This document shows, one piece after another, positions 55,583 to 64,000 of a stretch of 64,000 nucleotides of DNA. The position numbers and the translations under genes were made by a program. The first letter of the stretch is position 1; every line of letters starts with the position of its first letter. Source of the DNA: Agrostemma githago (lineage: Eukaryota; Streptophyta; Magnoliopsida; Caryophyllales; Caryophyllaceae); NCBI GenBank assembly GCA_958450325.1, contig OY288257.1, positions 31,390,771 through 31,454,770 on the forward strand, read 5' to 3'. Below the pieces are notes generated by a model. It was given only the letters and a program-made list of their open reading frames with translations, did no database searches and was not told the origin of the DNA.

Positions 55583-56857
55583 TTTCTGATTTTTTTTTTA
55601 ATTATTATTATTTTTTATTTTTATTTTTTTTAAATCGGAATTTATATTAAGATCGAAACAAATTACTAGAGGTTAGTGGGTAGCCGAGATATTATCTGGA
55701 CACCTACTCCCTTAGCAATCGCAAAGCTAAGCCTATTGAAAATAAAAGCAGCTGCGCGAGCCCCCGCGTCCTGACAGATAGAGAATTTCTGAATCCGCTT
55801 GAGCAAAGCAACGACCTCCGCGTCGAGCTTCCCCAGAGAAGAGAAAGAGAAAGGTAGGAATCCATACTCAATCTTGGTGCACAAATCTTCATACTTGGCG
55901 CACTTACGCTGAGCAGCATCAACGACCGCGCGACTAGGCAGAAAATCATACATCGCAGACTTAGTCAAAGGGGACGACCCCGTCAGATTAAAACACACAT
56001 CACGCCCCCTATCCCATGAATAAATAAGCAAATATGCCGGGGGTAGGGCTTGTCGTGCCCATCAACCAAACCGACATTTACCTCCTTACCGGCAGAAATA
56101 CCAGATCGGAAGCAGATATCCAAAAGGGTATCATGAACCAGGTTATGTCTATGCTTAATACTAACGGTACCAGCACCCAACACAGCATGATCCCCAAAAA
56201 TGTTCCCAACAAAAACTCGTGAACAAGCGGGACAAGGTATAGGTACCGAAAACAAAGAGACACTCAACCGATAGCTAAGCACAAAGCGCTAAGTCCTCCC
56301 ATTCATGGTCTGTCCATCCCAGAGATAGGCACTGCGCGCAACCAATCAGACGTATGGGTACCCTGCAGAGACTTCCACAATGCAACCTGTCGCCGAGTCA
56401 AGGAGAAATCTGATTCTACCGAAGCAGCAACCTTCGTGAAATATATATCTGCCAATTTCTTCATGAGTTTGGGGGTAGCGATCTCACTAGGATTATGGGG
56501 AAGGTCGGAACCGGCGGTCTCGTTAAACAGAGCCAAGGCCACATCGAAATTCGGCCCAGGAGCTAAGACAGCTGAAGGCCGAAGGAGCAAAGCCTGCAAC
56601 TCAAAGGACTGCAGGCGAGAAGCCAAGAAGGCATAGTGCAGAACATCCCCAACACTGTACACAACAAGCCCTCCAAAATTAAAGGACTGTGTGGAAAGAC
56701 GCCACTGCCAGTCCCCAAACCCGGGGTCGGACGCTGTGACGATGCACTCCAAGCTAGACCGCAGTGCCGCATCGAAGGTGTTAGCCGAGTCGAAAACTGT
56801 AGGGAGGCAGGTGAGCAGAGCAAAGGAAAGCTTAGAAATACCAGTACAAGCACGAAG
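55583..56857 (-). pseudogene. Non-LTR retrotransposon (LINE-type) 3' coding region
   Basis: The minus strand encodes, over several frames, a protein end found widely in plants as a 'putative reverse transcriptase' C-terminus: GFGDWQWRLSTQSFNFGGL, PKLMKKLADIYF, a Cys/His patch CPACSRVF...GDHAV...KHRHNLVHD, LPFSFSSLGKL, QDAGARAA and GVGVQIISRLPTNL. The polymerase core itself is upstream of the retained part. The 3' end (55583-55634) is A/T-rich tail. At least two frame changes (near 56300 and 56000) disable it. It is truncated at 56857 by an LTR. LINE class is inferred from the tail and multiple 5'-truncated copies; clade not determined. Confidence 0.65.
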
Positions 56858-57692
56858 TGTAACACCCCTGATTTTTATAAATTAAATTTTATAACTTTTA
56901 TTCTATTTACGATTTAATTCGTAAAACTTAATATTATTATAAAACAAATTTATCTTTTAATCGTTTCAAACTCCTAAAATTCTATTTCTTTCGCTTTTAT
57001 TTAAAACTATTTTATTCTTGTTTCGATTTGTTTTATACGTTTAATTCTTATTGAACTTCTGTTTCGACGATTTGAATTCTAAACTATTTCGATATGAGCT
57101 TGGATTTATATAATTTTATACCCGAACTCGTTTGACAAGCTTCTTTAAATCATTTATTATTTTCCCTCGAGTAATCAATTTAGGCCTTTTTGGTCGAAAA
57201 CTGTTTATTATTCTTCCCGATAACTTATTTTAATCTCAAGATACTTTTTATTTCATCGATTTAATTATTCATTTCCCTGACCTTGAGCTTGTCTTGAATA
57301 ATTATAACCATTTATTTTCAACTCAGTTTTAATCCGATCTTGTGTGGGCCGACTTTTGACCTGATTCATTCTTTTACGTTATTCCTTTTCAACCTAGTTA
57401 AAACCCCTTTTCCCTTTCCACTTTTCGTTCTTCCCCATCAACCAACCTCCATCATCAACCTATCATCCGCCTCCCTCTTTCTTCTTCATTCTTCTGTCTA
57501 CCACCGCCATCTTTGCCCGCTGCTTTGCCTGTCCATTGCCTACACCCCCCTGTTTGGAGCGCGTTGCTGCTGGTACTCGTCACGCTGTTGTTGCCCTTTT
57601 CTAGGTCTGATTTCGTGAAGGTAGTTAATCGTTTCTTCTTCTTTTCATCCATATTTTGTTCGTTTTCTTCTTCTTCTTCTTCTTGCGCTACT
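56858..57692 (+). mobile_element. 5' part of another LTR (TGTAACACCCC type)
   Basis: Starts TGTAACACCCCTGATTTTTA within the LINE. The left flank CGAAG (56853-56857) is the expected target duplication, whose partner would lie beyond element B. Pyrimidine-rich sequence at 57340-57690 resembles an LTR transcript leader. Interrupted at 57692 by element B. Confidence 0.65.
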
Positions 57693-60015
57693 TGTGGACA
57701 TGACATAGGTCCACCCCGACGCAGCCACGCGCGGGTTTGGGGAGGCGAATGAATCTCCATATGAGATGGTCAAATTGAAATTTAAATCGAAGTAGGAGTC
57801 GCCACCTAATTTTGTGGTTATTCGGAACCATTCGAGCCCACTCTATGTCGTAGTGGGCCGTATACAAAATACGGCCCATTTCCGATGTCAGAGTTTATTG
57901 GGCTCGTCCCTTTGCATTACGATACCGATACCGACATTATCGGATATCGTGTATTGAATGACTCTCGTTGCCAATGGATTCGGACAACCGGAAACCATGG
58001 TTCTGAGTAAGGGGTGAGGGTACGTGTTCGGAAGTTCACTAAGAACACCCAACCCCGCCCGCACTTAGCGGCCTTTACTAGGATATCGTTCGTTTTTGGT
58101 GTACATGGGTTAGTTCGACAGTTGAATGATATGCAAACATTATTTTCCTAAGCATGTGAGAAAAATAAATAAATGGGTTGCTAAGTCGTTTAATGAATGT
58201 TAAACTAATAACGTCAAAGTTATTTTAGCATGTGAGTTCGTTTTAGTCTAATAAAACGATAAAAACAAATAAATAGCTACAAACACGAGAAAACGAGTTA
58301 GTAACGTTTAAATAAATCAAATAAAGACATAAATAATATGCATGACTCGAAAAAAGATTTAATGACACGTGATGGATTAACACGTGTTGACCGAGGTCGA
58401 AAAAAGTATTTATTGAAATATGTCGCGAAAGTGGCATTTTAATGTAAGGTTCGAAAAGAATTAAAAATAGAAAAGCGAAGAAACGAAAAAAAAAAAAGAG
58501 AGACCGGCGGATCAGGCTGCCGCACGGGTCGCCTGACAGGCGCGCGACCCGCGTGGTGGCCTGCCGGTTTTTTTTATTTGTCGAAAAATCATTAATTTTT
58601 ATAAATCGCGTATAAATATAGATTAATTTATACTCGATTTATATTTTTGATATTCGTCGTATTCGATATTTGATTATGAAATCGATATCGAATAATCGGA
58701 ATGTTTTAGAAAAAGTTTAAAAAAAAGTTTGTTTTGAACGAAAAAGTGAAAAAAAGAATTTTGAACGAAAAAGATGTTAATTCTCTCCGCGTTTAAAATC
58801 ATCGAATTTTGTTTTTAAAAAAAGATGTAATGATTTTGTTAGCATCAACTAGAATTAATTTAATTTAGTTCTTGTGGATACGATATTTGATTAGAGAATC
58901 GGTATCGTATTTTAAGAACGTTATATGAAAAATAGTTTTATAGTATCGATTATTAGAAATAAATAAAAATATGTGACGAACGACCCATATTAATAATACG
59001 AAACGACCGACGACCCGTAAAAAAAGTGACGGACGAAAAAAAGGAAAAAAAACGTGAGAGAGAGAGAAAGGAGAAGAATCGGGTTTGATTTACACCCTCA
59101 ACCTACATGCTTCGTTTTCTCGGTATAAGGCTCGTCGGACGGTGGCTTAGGCACGGGAACGTCGAGATGATGTGGGAGAGTTAAGGTGTCGGTTTTTGGA
59201 TGTGTGATGGGACGATGGGTTCGGCCGGATGGGGGGTGGTTTCGTCGGTATTTCGAGGATACTTCGGGAATACGTCGGGATTTGGTTTGTATTGCTTTTT
59301 TTTTGATATCGAGGATGATGGATGTATGTATTTCGGTTGCTGAAAAATTGTTATGTGAAATCGTTGTTGTGAAGATCGTGTTTTTTGTGTTGACTATGAG
59401 GTCCTATTTATAGGAGTGGAGGTAACCTTGTTTGTGTGACAAGAAATACCGGTTTGGATACGAAACACGAGAGTTCGAAAGGAATGTAAATTCCGTTTCT
59501 TGGTGGAGAAGCCAAGTAACTCGGCTGGTTGGGGAGTGTTGGCCGAGTATTCGGCTGTCTTGGCCGAGTATTTGGAGTTCGGTCGGTGTCTGATTCGGTT
59601 TCCGGATAGAATTCCTACTTGAGATCGAATCCTATCCTTAAACGGATTTGTTTAATAATTTTTTTGAAGATGATTTTTGTAGTATTTGGGACCGGATCAG
59701 CCGTGTGAGGTGTCACGTCTGACTCGTGTGTCTCGAGGATATTTTTCGACCGGGTTTTGACTCGGTCGTAAAAAGACGGTTTTACCCCTGGTGCCGGAAT
59801 CGACCCAAATTAGTCTCATTTGACTCGAAACGACCCACTGGGCCTGGATTTGAGGTTGGTTTTGTAAGATTTGTACTCCGTAATAAGCCTAAACCAAATG
59901 TCCATGATTTCGAGCCCATATCCGAGTCCATTAAAGCATGTTTGCGTCCTATCATCATCAGGTGTTTGGTGGGACCTACTATAGACACCCGGCCATCAAA
60001 ATGTGGGTGTCTACA
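57693..60015 (-). mobile_element. 3' LTR of Tat-lineage element B (LTR-d), 2323 bp
   Basis: On the minus strand it begins TGTAGACACCC (from 60015) and ends GTCATGTCCACA (to 57693). It aligns with LTR-b in the terminal ~500 bp and in the first ~250 bp; the middle is diverged. The flank CTACT (57688-57692) should recur at the far end of the element, outside the window. Confidence 0.85.
58503..58573. repeat. GC-rich inverted repeat at the cassette position of LTR-d
   Basis: Nested arms: ACCGGC...GCCGGT outside, and CACGGGTCGC...GCGCGACCCGCGTG inside, around CTGACAGG. It lies about 810-880 bp from the LTR 3' end, nearly where LTR-b carries ACTCGATCGAGT units (827-955 bp). Confidence 0.75.
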
Positions 60016-60030
60016 GAGCCCCCACTCTGA
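60016..60030 (-). promoter_or_regulatory. Polypurine tract of element B
   Basis: The minus strand reads TCAGAGTGGGGGCTC immediately upstream of the 3' LTR start TGTAGACA. Confidence 0.8.
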
Positions 60031-60188
60031 CTGAGGCTTGGACAAGGCGAAAGTCAGAGTAGCTACCCGGCCAATCGAGGATTAAGACCTGGCAGACTTC
60101 CGATCGGGTCGTTTAGAGTCCATTAGACCTGCGTTGGTGGGGCTCGCCAGCCGTAAGATAGAAATCATACCTGGGTAGATGTCAATAA

Positions 60189-60368
60189 TGGCGCGGGGAC
60201 TTCTACTAAAAAGTCTTGGGTGTGTCTGTTTACAGACATATCCATCTTGGAATGACGCGGGAGCTTCATTGGAAGCTGTGGGTATACCGCTTACTGATAA
60301 TCCCACTCGGAATAACGCGGGAGCCTCTATTAGAAGCTGGGGATGTACCGCTTACTGATACATTCGAT
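60189..60368. repeat. Three 60-bp tandem units, each with a small hairpin
   Basis: Landmarks GGCGCGGGGAC, GACGCGGGAGC and AACGCGGGAGC recur at 60-bp steps. Each is followed by a potential stem: GACTT..AAGTC, AGCTTC-ATTG-GAAGCT, and GC.TCT..AGA.GC. They precede the antisense ORF promoter and lie between it and the polypurine tract. Confidence 0.75.
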
Positions 60369-60722
60369 TCTTCAGTAAAAATGTTGCTTGAATTTTTACT
60401 GAGAATTTTCTTTTGAGAATTCTCCGGGAGTCTTGGGATACCTGTCTGTTTTGCATGCAACATTCAGATAAAACATCGACTCATGCTGGGGAAGAAAAAA
60501 TGATTTTTGATTGATTTTTGGAAAGAGAGATTTTTTCGAAAATTTCGGAAAAAACCGAAAAAAGAAAATTTGGAAATAGAAATGCTTGGGACGACTTGAT
60601 TCCTGATCAGATTCTGACATGGATTCCTAAAATTTCCTGGTTAGGCCTGTATGCCTAGGTGAAGTAGGGAACATCGTAAAAATCCCTATTCCAGGGGTGA
60701 CTAGGAGAGGGGATTTCTCTAT

Positions 60723-60730
60723 TATAAATA
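60723..60730 (+). promoter_or_regulatory. TATA box of the antisense ORF of element B
   Basis: TATAAATA lies 102 bp before the ATG at 60832, with a CT/A-rich leader. It points away from pol, so the antisense gene seems to have its own promoter rather than using the LTR. Confidence 0.65.
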
Positions 60731-60831
60731 GAGAGTTCTTGCCCTTAATCTTCTCATATTCCAACCCAAAATATTTCCTTCTTATCTTAAAATCCCTTTA
60801 GACTTCTTAAGATAAAACAAAACTTTCTGCT

Positions 60832-62553
60832 ATGGGTATCGAACATCTGACCGCGATGCTTCACGCGTGGGCCCAGGATTTCCGAGATGGAGATAAGGTT
60901 CAGCTTACTCAGATGGGAATTGTGGCTTTGTTCCCGCTCCAGTGACTTAAGGTGGATGCACATTTCTTGGATGCTTGTTTAACTTTTTGGGATACTACCC
61001 ACCATGTTTTCGCCTTTCCCCGGGGAGAAATATGTCCCCTTCTTGAAGAAATTACTGGTGTAGGGGGTTGGTGTCCCAATGCTCATCCTGCTATTCCTCC
61101 TTTTTATCCTGATCCAGGGAGGAGACTGAGGGACTTTCTTGGGTTGTCTCATGCTGAGACTTCTCGTATGGTGAAGGGAAATTCTGTTTCCCTGTTTGAT
61201 TTGGCTGATAAATTTATGGATCCAAATGGTCCCAGAATTTCTTCTATCCATAGGCGTAGGGCCTTTGCCTTCTGTATGCTGCACCTATATGCCTTCGAAG
61301 GTCGGATGGATGCTGACTCATGTTTAGGCGAAATCAGGCTAATCAGCATAGTGGATCAAATGAAGGCAGGTTACAGCCCAGCCTGGCTGATAACTGGGGA
61401 GATTATCATGGGCCTTGATGCGAGGAGACTTGATCCAGATCGGCAATTAACGGGCAGCATTCGTCTTCTGCAGGTATTTGACCTTCTCTATTTTTCGAAA
61501 TTTTTTTTTTTCGAAAAATTAATTTATTTCCGATATTTTTTTTTGATTTTTCCGAATTTCCAAAATTTTTGTTTTTTTTATTTTTGTTTTTGAATTTTCC
61601 GAAAAAAAAATTTTTCGGAATTTTTTGATTTTTCGAAAGTTTTTGACTTTTCGAAAATTTTGCAGATTTGGTTATCCGAGCGTCTGTCGATCATAGAGCC
61701 CCCGGTGAGCATATTCAGATATCGAAGCTGTCAGATAGGCTCACGGTCTTGACGAATAAGCTCCAGTCATCACATAAATCGGAAATATTGGGATGAAGAG
61801 CTAAAATTCCATGGCGGGCCCTTGATTAGGTGGAACGTGATCTGGTGGTTCCTCTCGAAGATGACGGGCCTAGCTAAAAGAGATAAAGCCCGTTACCTGG
61901 TGATCTTGTCCTTGGACTGGACCGTCCATATTTACCCAGATCGTCTTCTAAGGCAGTTCGGTTCGTTCCAACAGATCCCCGAAACTGAAGCAATTATTAG
62001 CGTTTCGCTCCAATTGACGGACGCTATGTGTGACACGTGGTTACAACGCTGGTTTACCCGTGTCATGTGGACTATACCTCGCCCTTGTCAGACCGCTTGG
62101 GTTTCCGAATCATATCTCAAGTGGGCTTCTGAATCATCTAAAGAGGCCCGTGAAGCTTTAAAGACCGATGAGGCTTTTGACTTAGCCCGTAGAGAATCGG
62201 TGAAAGACAATAGATGGTTTTTTGATAAGGAAGAAATCCCAACTACCCATGTCCGGCTGGAGTCGGGTTCTAAGCCAAAAACTAAGACTCGAGCTAAAGA
62301 GACTGGTGCTAGTGACATAGAGAGAAGACTCGGACCAAAGCTAGCGGTCCGAGACAGACTTGGGCCGCGGGAACGGCTACCCGAGAGGGCAAGGGCCCGG
62401 CTAGGACCGACCGAGGTGACCGGGGAGTCAAGTTCGAAGAAACGAGCCCGGGTTAAGGAGATTCCCTTGGTGATTCGGGAGCGTTCACCTCCACGCCGAC
62501 GTCGGTGGACCGAAAAAGAGACTAAGGACAAGGGAAAGGGAAAAATGCCTTAG
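60832..62553 (+). pseudogene. Antisense plant-mobile-domain-like ORF of element B (two exons)
   Basis: Exon 1 is 60832-61473 (214 codons), intron 61474-61665 (GT...TTTTGCAG) and exon 2 61666-62553 (296 codons). It starts MGIEHLTAMLHAW. Exon 1 has HVFAFPRGEICPLLEE and MGLDARRLDPDRQ. Exon 2 has IWLSERLSII, WWFLSKMTGLAKRDKARY, YPDRLLRQFGSFQQIPE and a Lys/Arg/Pro-rich C-terminus that looks nuclear or nucleic-acid-binding. The ERL and LRQFG...IP motifs resemble the plant mobile domain. Stops at 60943-60945 and 61750-61752 are both TGA where CGA is likely (element A has an Arg codon at the first). Function unknown. Such extra ORFs are described for Tat/Retand elements. Confidence 0.75.
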
Positions 62554-62629
62554 ATTTTTTTATTATTTAAATATTAGTACTATTTGTGTGTTTTTTTTTT
62601 TGGATTTTTTTTTTGTAATTGGATTTTTT

Positions 62630-62646
62630 TGAAATAAATAAAGGAA
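62630..62646 (+). terminator. Possible poly(A) signal of the antisense ORF
   Basis: GAAATAAATAAAGGAAG lies about 80 bp after the stop at 62553, after T-rich sequence, and is conserved in element A. Confidence 0.45.
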
Positions 62647-62904
62647 GTTTATTAAAAACCGTTCCTGTTTTTCAATTGCAGTGGTTGTGCCCTTTTGAGG
62701 GGCTGCCTACGTATCCACAAATAGCGGAATCAAACCAAACGTAGTTCAGACTCTAATTTGCAATTTCGAAATACATCCAGACTATTGGTTCAAGATGTTT
62801 ATAACAGTAGAATAAGTAATTCTAACTTTTGACTTGTCTTTAAAAGTTCATTTTTGAAAAGATGTTTTTAATAAACTTTTGCAAATGACATTGAGAGAGA
62901 CGGG

Positions 62905-64000
62905 TTAAGGGTAATAACGTTTCAGCTGGTCCAGGTTAGTTGGGTTGACAAACTCATTCCAGTCCAGATCTGTTAGCATCACCGCTCCGCCTGATAGAAT
63001 CTTCTTTACCAGATATGGCCCGCCCCAGTTAGGTTTGAATTTTCCCCTTGGGTCTACTGGTAATAAAGCCCGTACAGACTTGAGAACTAAGTCTCCTTCT
63101 TTGATATTCCTGGGTCTCACCCTTTTATTGAAGGCCCGTTGGATCCTTTTTTGATAAATCTGTATGTTATTGAGGGCACGAGATCGTCGTTCGTCTAAAA
63201 GGACTAGCGAGTCATATCGTGCTCGAACCCAATCGGCTTCGGGTACTTGACTTTCGAGTAGGATTCTTAGTGACGGTACCTCTAATTCGACAGGTTGGAC
63301 CGCTTCCATCCCGTATGTAAGGTAATACGGTGTTGCCCTGGTCGCAGTACGAATCGAGGTTCGATATCCCGAAAGGGCAAATGGTATCTTATCGGGCCAA
63401 TCACGATAATTGTCAGCCATCTTTTTGAGTATGGTGACGATAGTCTTGTTAGCTGCTTCTACCGCTCCATTGGCTTGGGGTCAGTAAGGTGAAGACGTAT
63501 GCCTTTGGATCTTGTACTTGGCTAACAAGGCTGCTGTTTCGGCTTGAAAGTGGGTCCCATGGTCACTGATGAATTCATGAGGGATCCCATACCGGCATAT
63601 TATCTTATTTTGGATAAATTTGGCAACATGACTGGCGTTGAGAATACGGTAGGATTCCGCTTCGACCCATTTGGTGAAATAGTCGATTGCTACCAAAATG
63701 AAGCAGTGTCCTCCGGTTCCCGAGGGGTTTATCTTTCCAATTATATCGATTCCCCACGTTGAAAACGGCCAGGGGGACGTTATGGTATACAGTAGGGATG
63801 GTGGCATATGCTGTACATTAGCGAAAATCTGGCAATTATGGCAATGTCTGACGTAAAGCTGACAATCGGATTCCATGCTGTTCCAATAATATCCGAGTCT
63901 CATGATCTTTCAGACTAGCATCTGGGCGTTCATGTGAGGACCACACTCGCTGTCATGTACTTCTGCCATGACCTTTTCGGCATTACCCTTGTCGACACAT
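62905..64000 (-). pseudogene. Element B integrase, 5' end outside window
   Basis: The minus-strand frame has the zinc-binding tail HCHNCQIFANVQHMP, catalytic core TWGIDIIGKINP, DYFTKWVEAE and ISDHGTHFQAE, then the third catalytic region EAANK and C-terminal segments EGDLVLKSVRALLPVDPRG and GGPYLVKKILSGGAV, ending LKRYYP at 62905. One TGA near 63483 (SSPY*PQ), again at an expected Arg codon, is the only lesion seen in this part. It is much better preserved than the element A copy, to which it is closely related. Confidence 0.9.

Noticed and set aside
57340..57752. Ser/Leu-rich ORFs before the element B LTR
   Set aside because: Pyrimidine-rich LTR leader sequence. Frames cross the junction into LTR-d.
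59186..59413. 75-codon ORF in LTR-d
   Set aside because: No homologous frame in the other Tat LTRs. Composition is like the surrounding non-coding LTR.

Overview
This window is plant nuclear DNA, probably from a dicot. Evidence: spliced genes with GT/AG introns, plant-only families (RADIALIS-like MYB, XH-domain FDM/IDN2), and dense plant-type LTR retrotransposons, Helitrons and MITEs. A Caryophyllales source is only a weak guess. Nearly all of the window is nested transposable elements. Host genes are one small intact-looking ORF (RADIALIS-like, 8192-8440) and several fragments.

1-10 kb: an LTR tail (1-1362) sits inside a hAT-like element. A nest of Helitrons follows (2240-8096), carrying a Stowaway MITE, a Mutator-like MITE and an RPA-like exon. 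Then come the RADIALIS-like ORF and an unrecognised membrane-anchored ORF split by a 533-bp hAT element with a perfect 8-bp target duplication. 10-21.8 kb: an Asn-rich first exon, a 3.7-kb non-coding LTR element with 478-bp LTRs (10316-14016), a Stowaway MITE, a Helitron 3' end beside a decayed 3' half of a spermidine synthase gene, and two degenerate copies of an XH-domain gene end.

21.8-52 kb: one old Ty3/Gypsy Tat-lineage (Retand/Ogre-type) element, A. Its 5' LTR is at 21839-24171, gag-protease-RT-RNase H-integrase at 32530-40655, an antisense plant-mobile-domain-like ORF at 41074-42499 plus 50141-50457, and a truncated 3' LTR at 50490-52068. It has been split by (i) a 7.2-kb LTR-type insertion (25022-32249) that itself holds a SINE, a Tourist-like MITE, a LINE fragment and a solo LTR; (ii) a solo LTR in the RNase H region (36941-38650); and (iii) a complete 7.6-kb non-autonomous LARD-type element (42500-50135). 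The two solo LTRs and the LARD belong to one family, and each has its own perfect 5-bp target duplication.

52-64 kb: a long-TIR Mutator-like element, a foldback Mutator-like element in a LINE tail, a LINE 3' region (55583-56857), the start of another LTR, and a second Tat element, B, on the minus strand (57693 to beyond the window end). B has a 3' LTR, a polypurine tract, an antisense ORF with a TATA box and an intron, and the integrase end.

The most unusual signal is a cassette of paired short palindromes. It recurs in Tat LTRs, in the intron of the Tat antisense ORF, and in the LTRs and interior of the unrelated LARD family. The palindrome sequence differs between families but the two arms change together.
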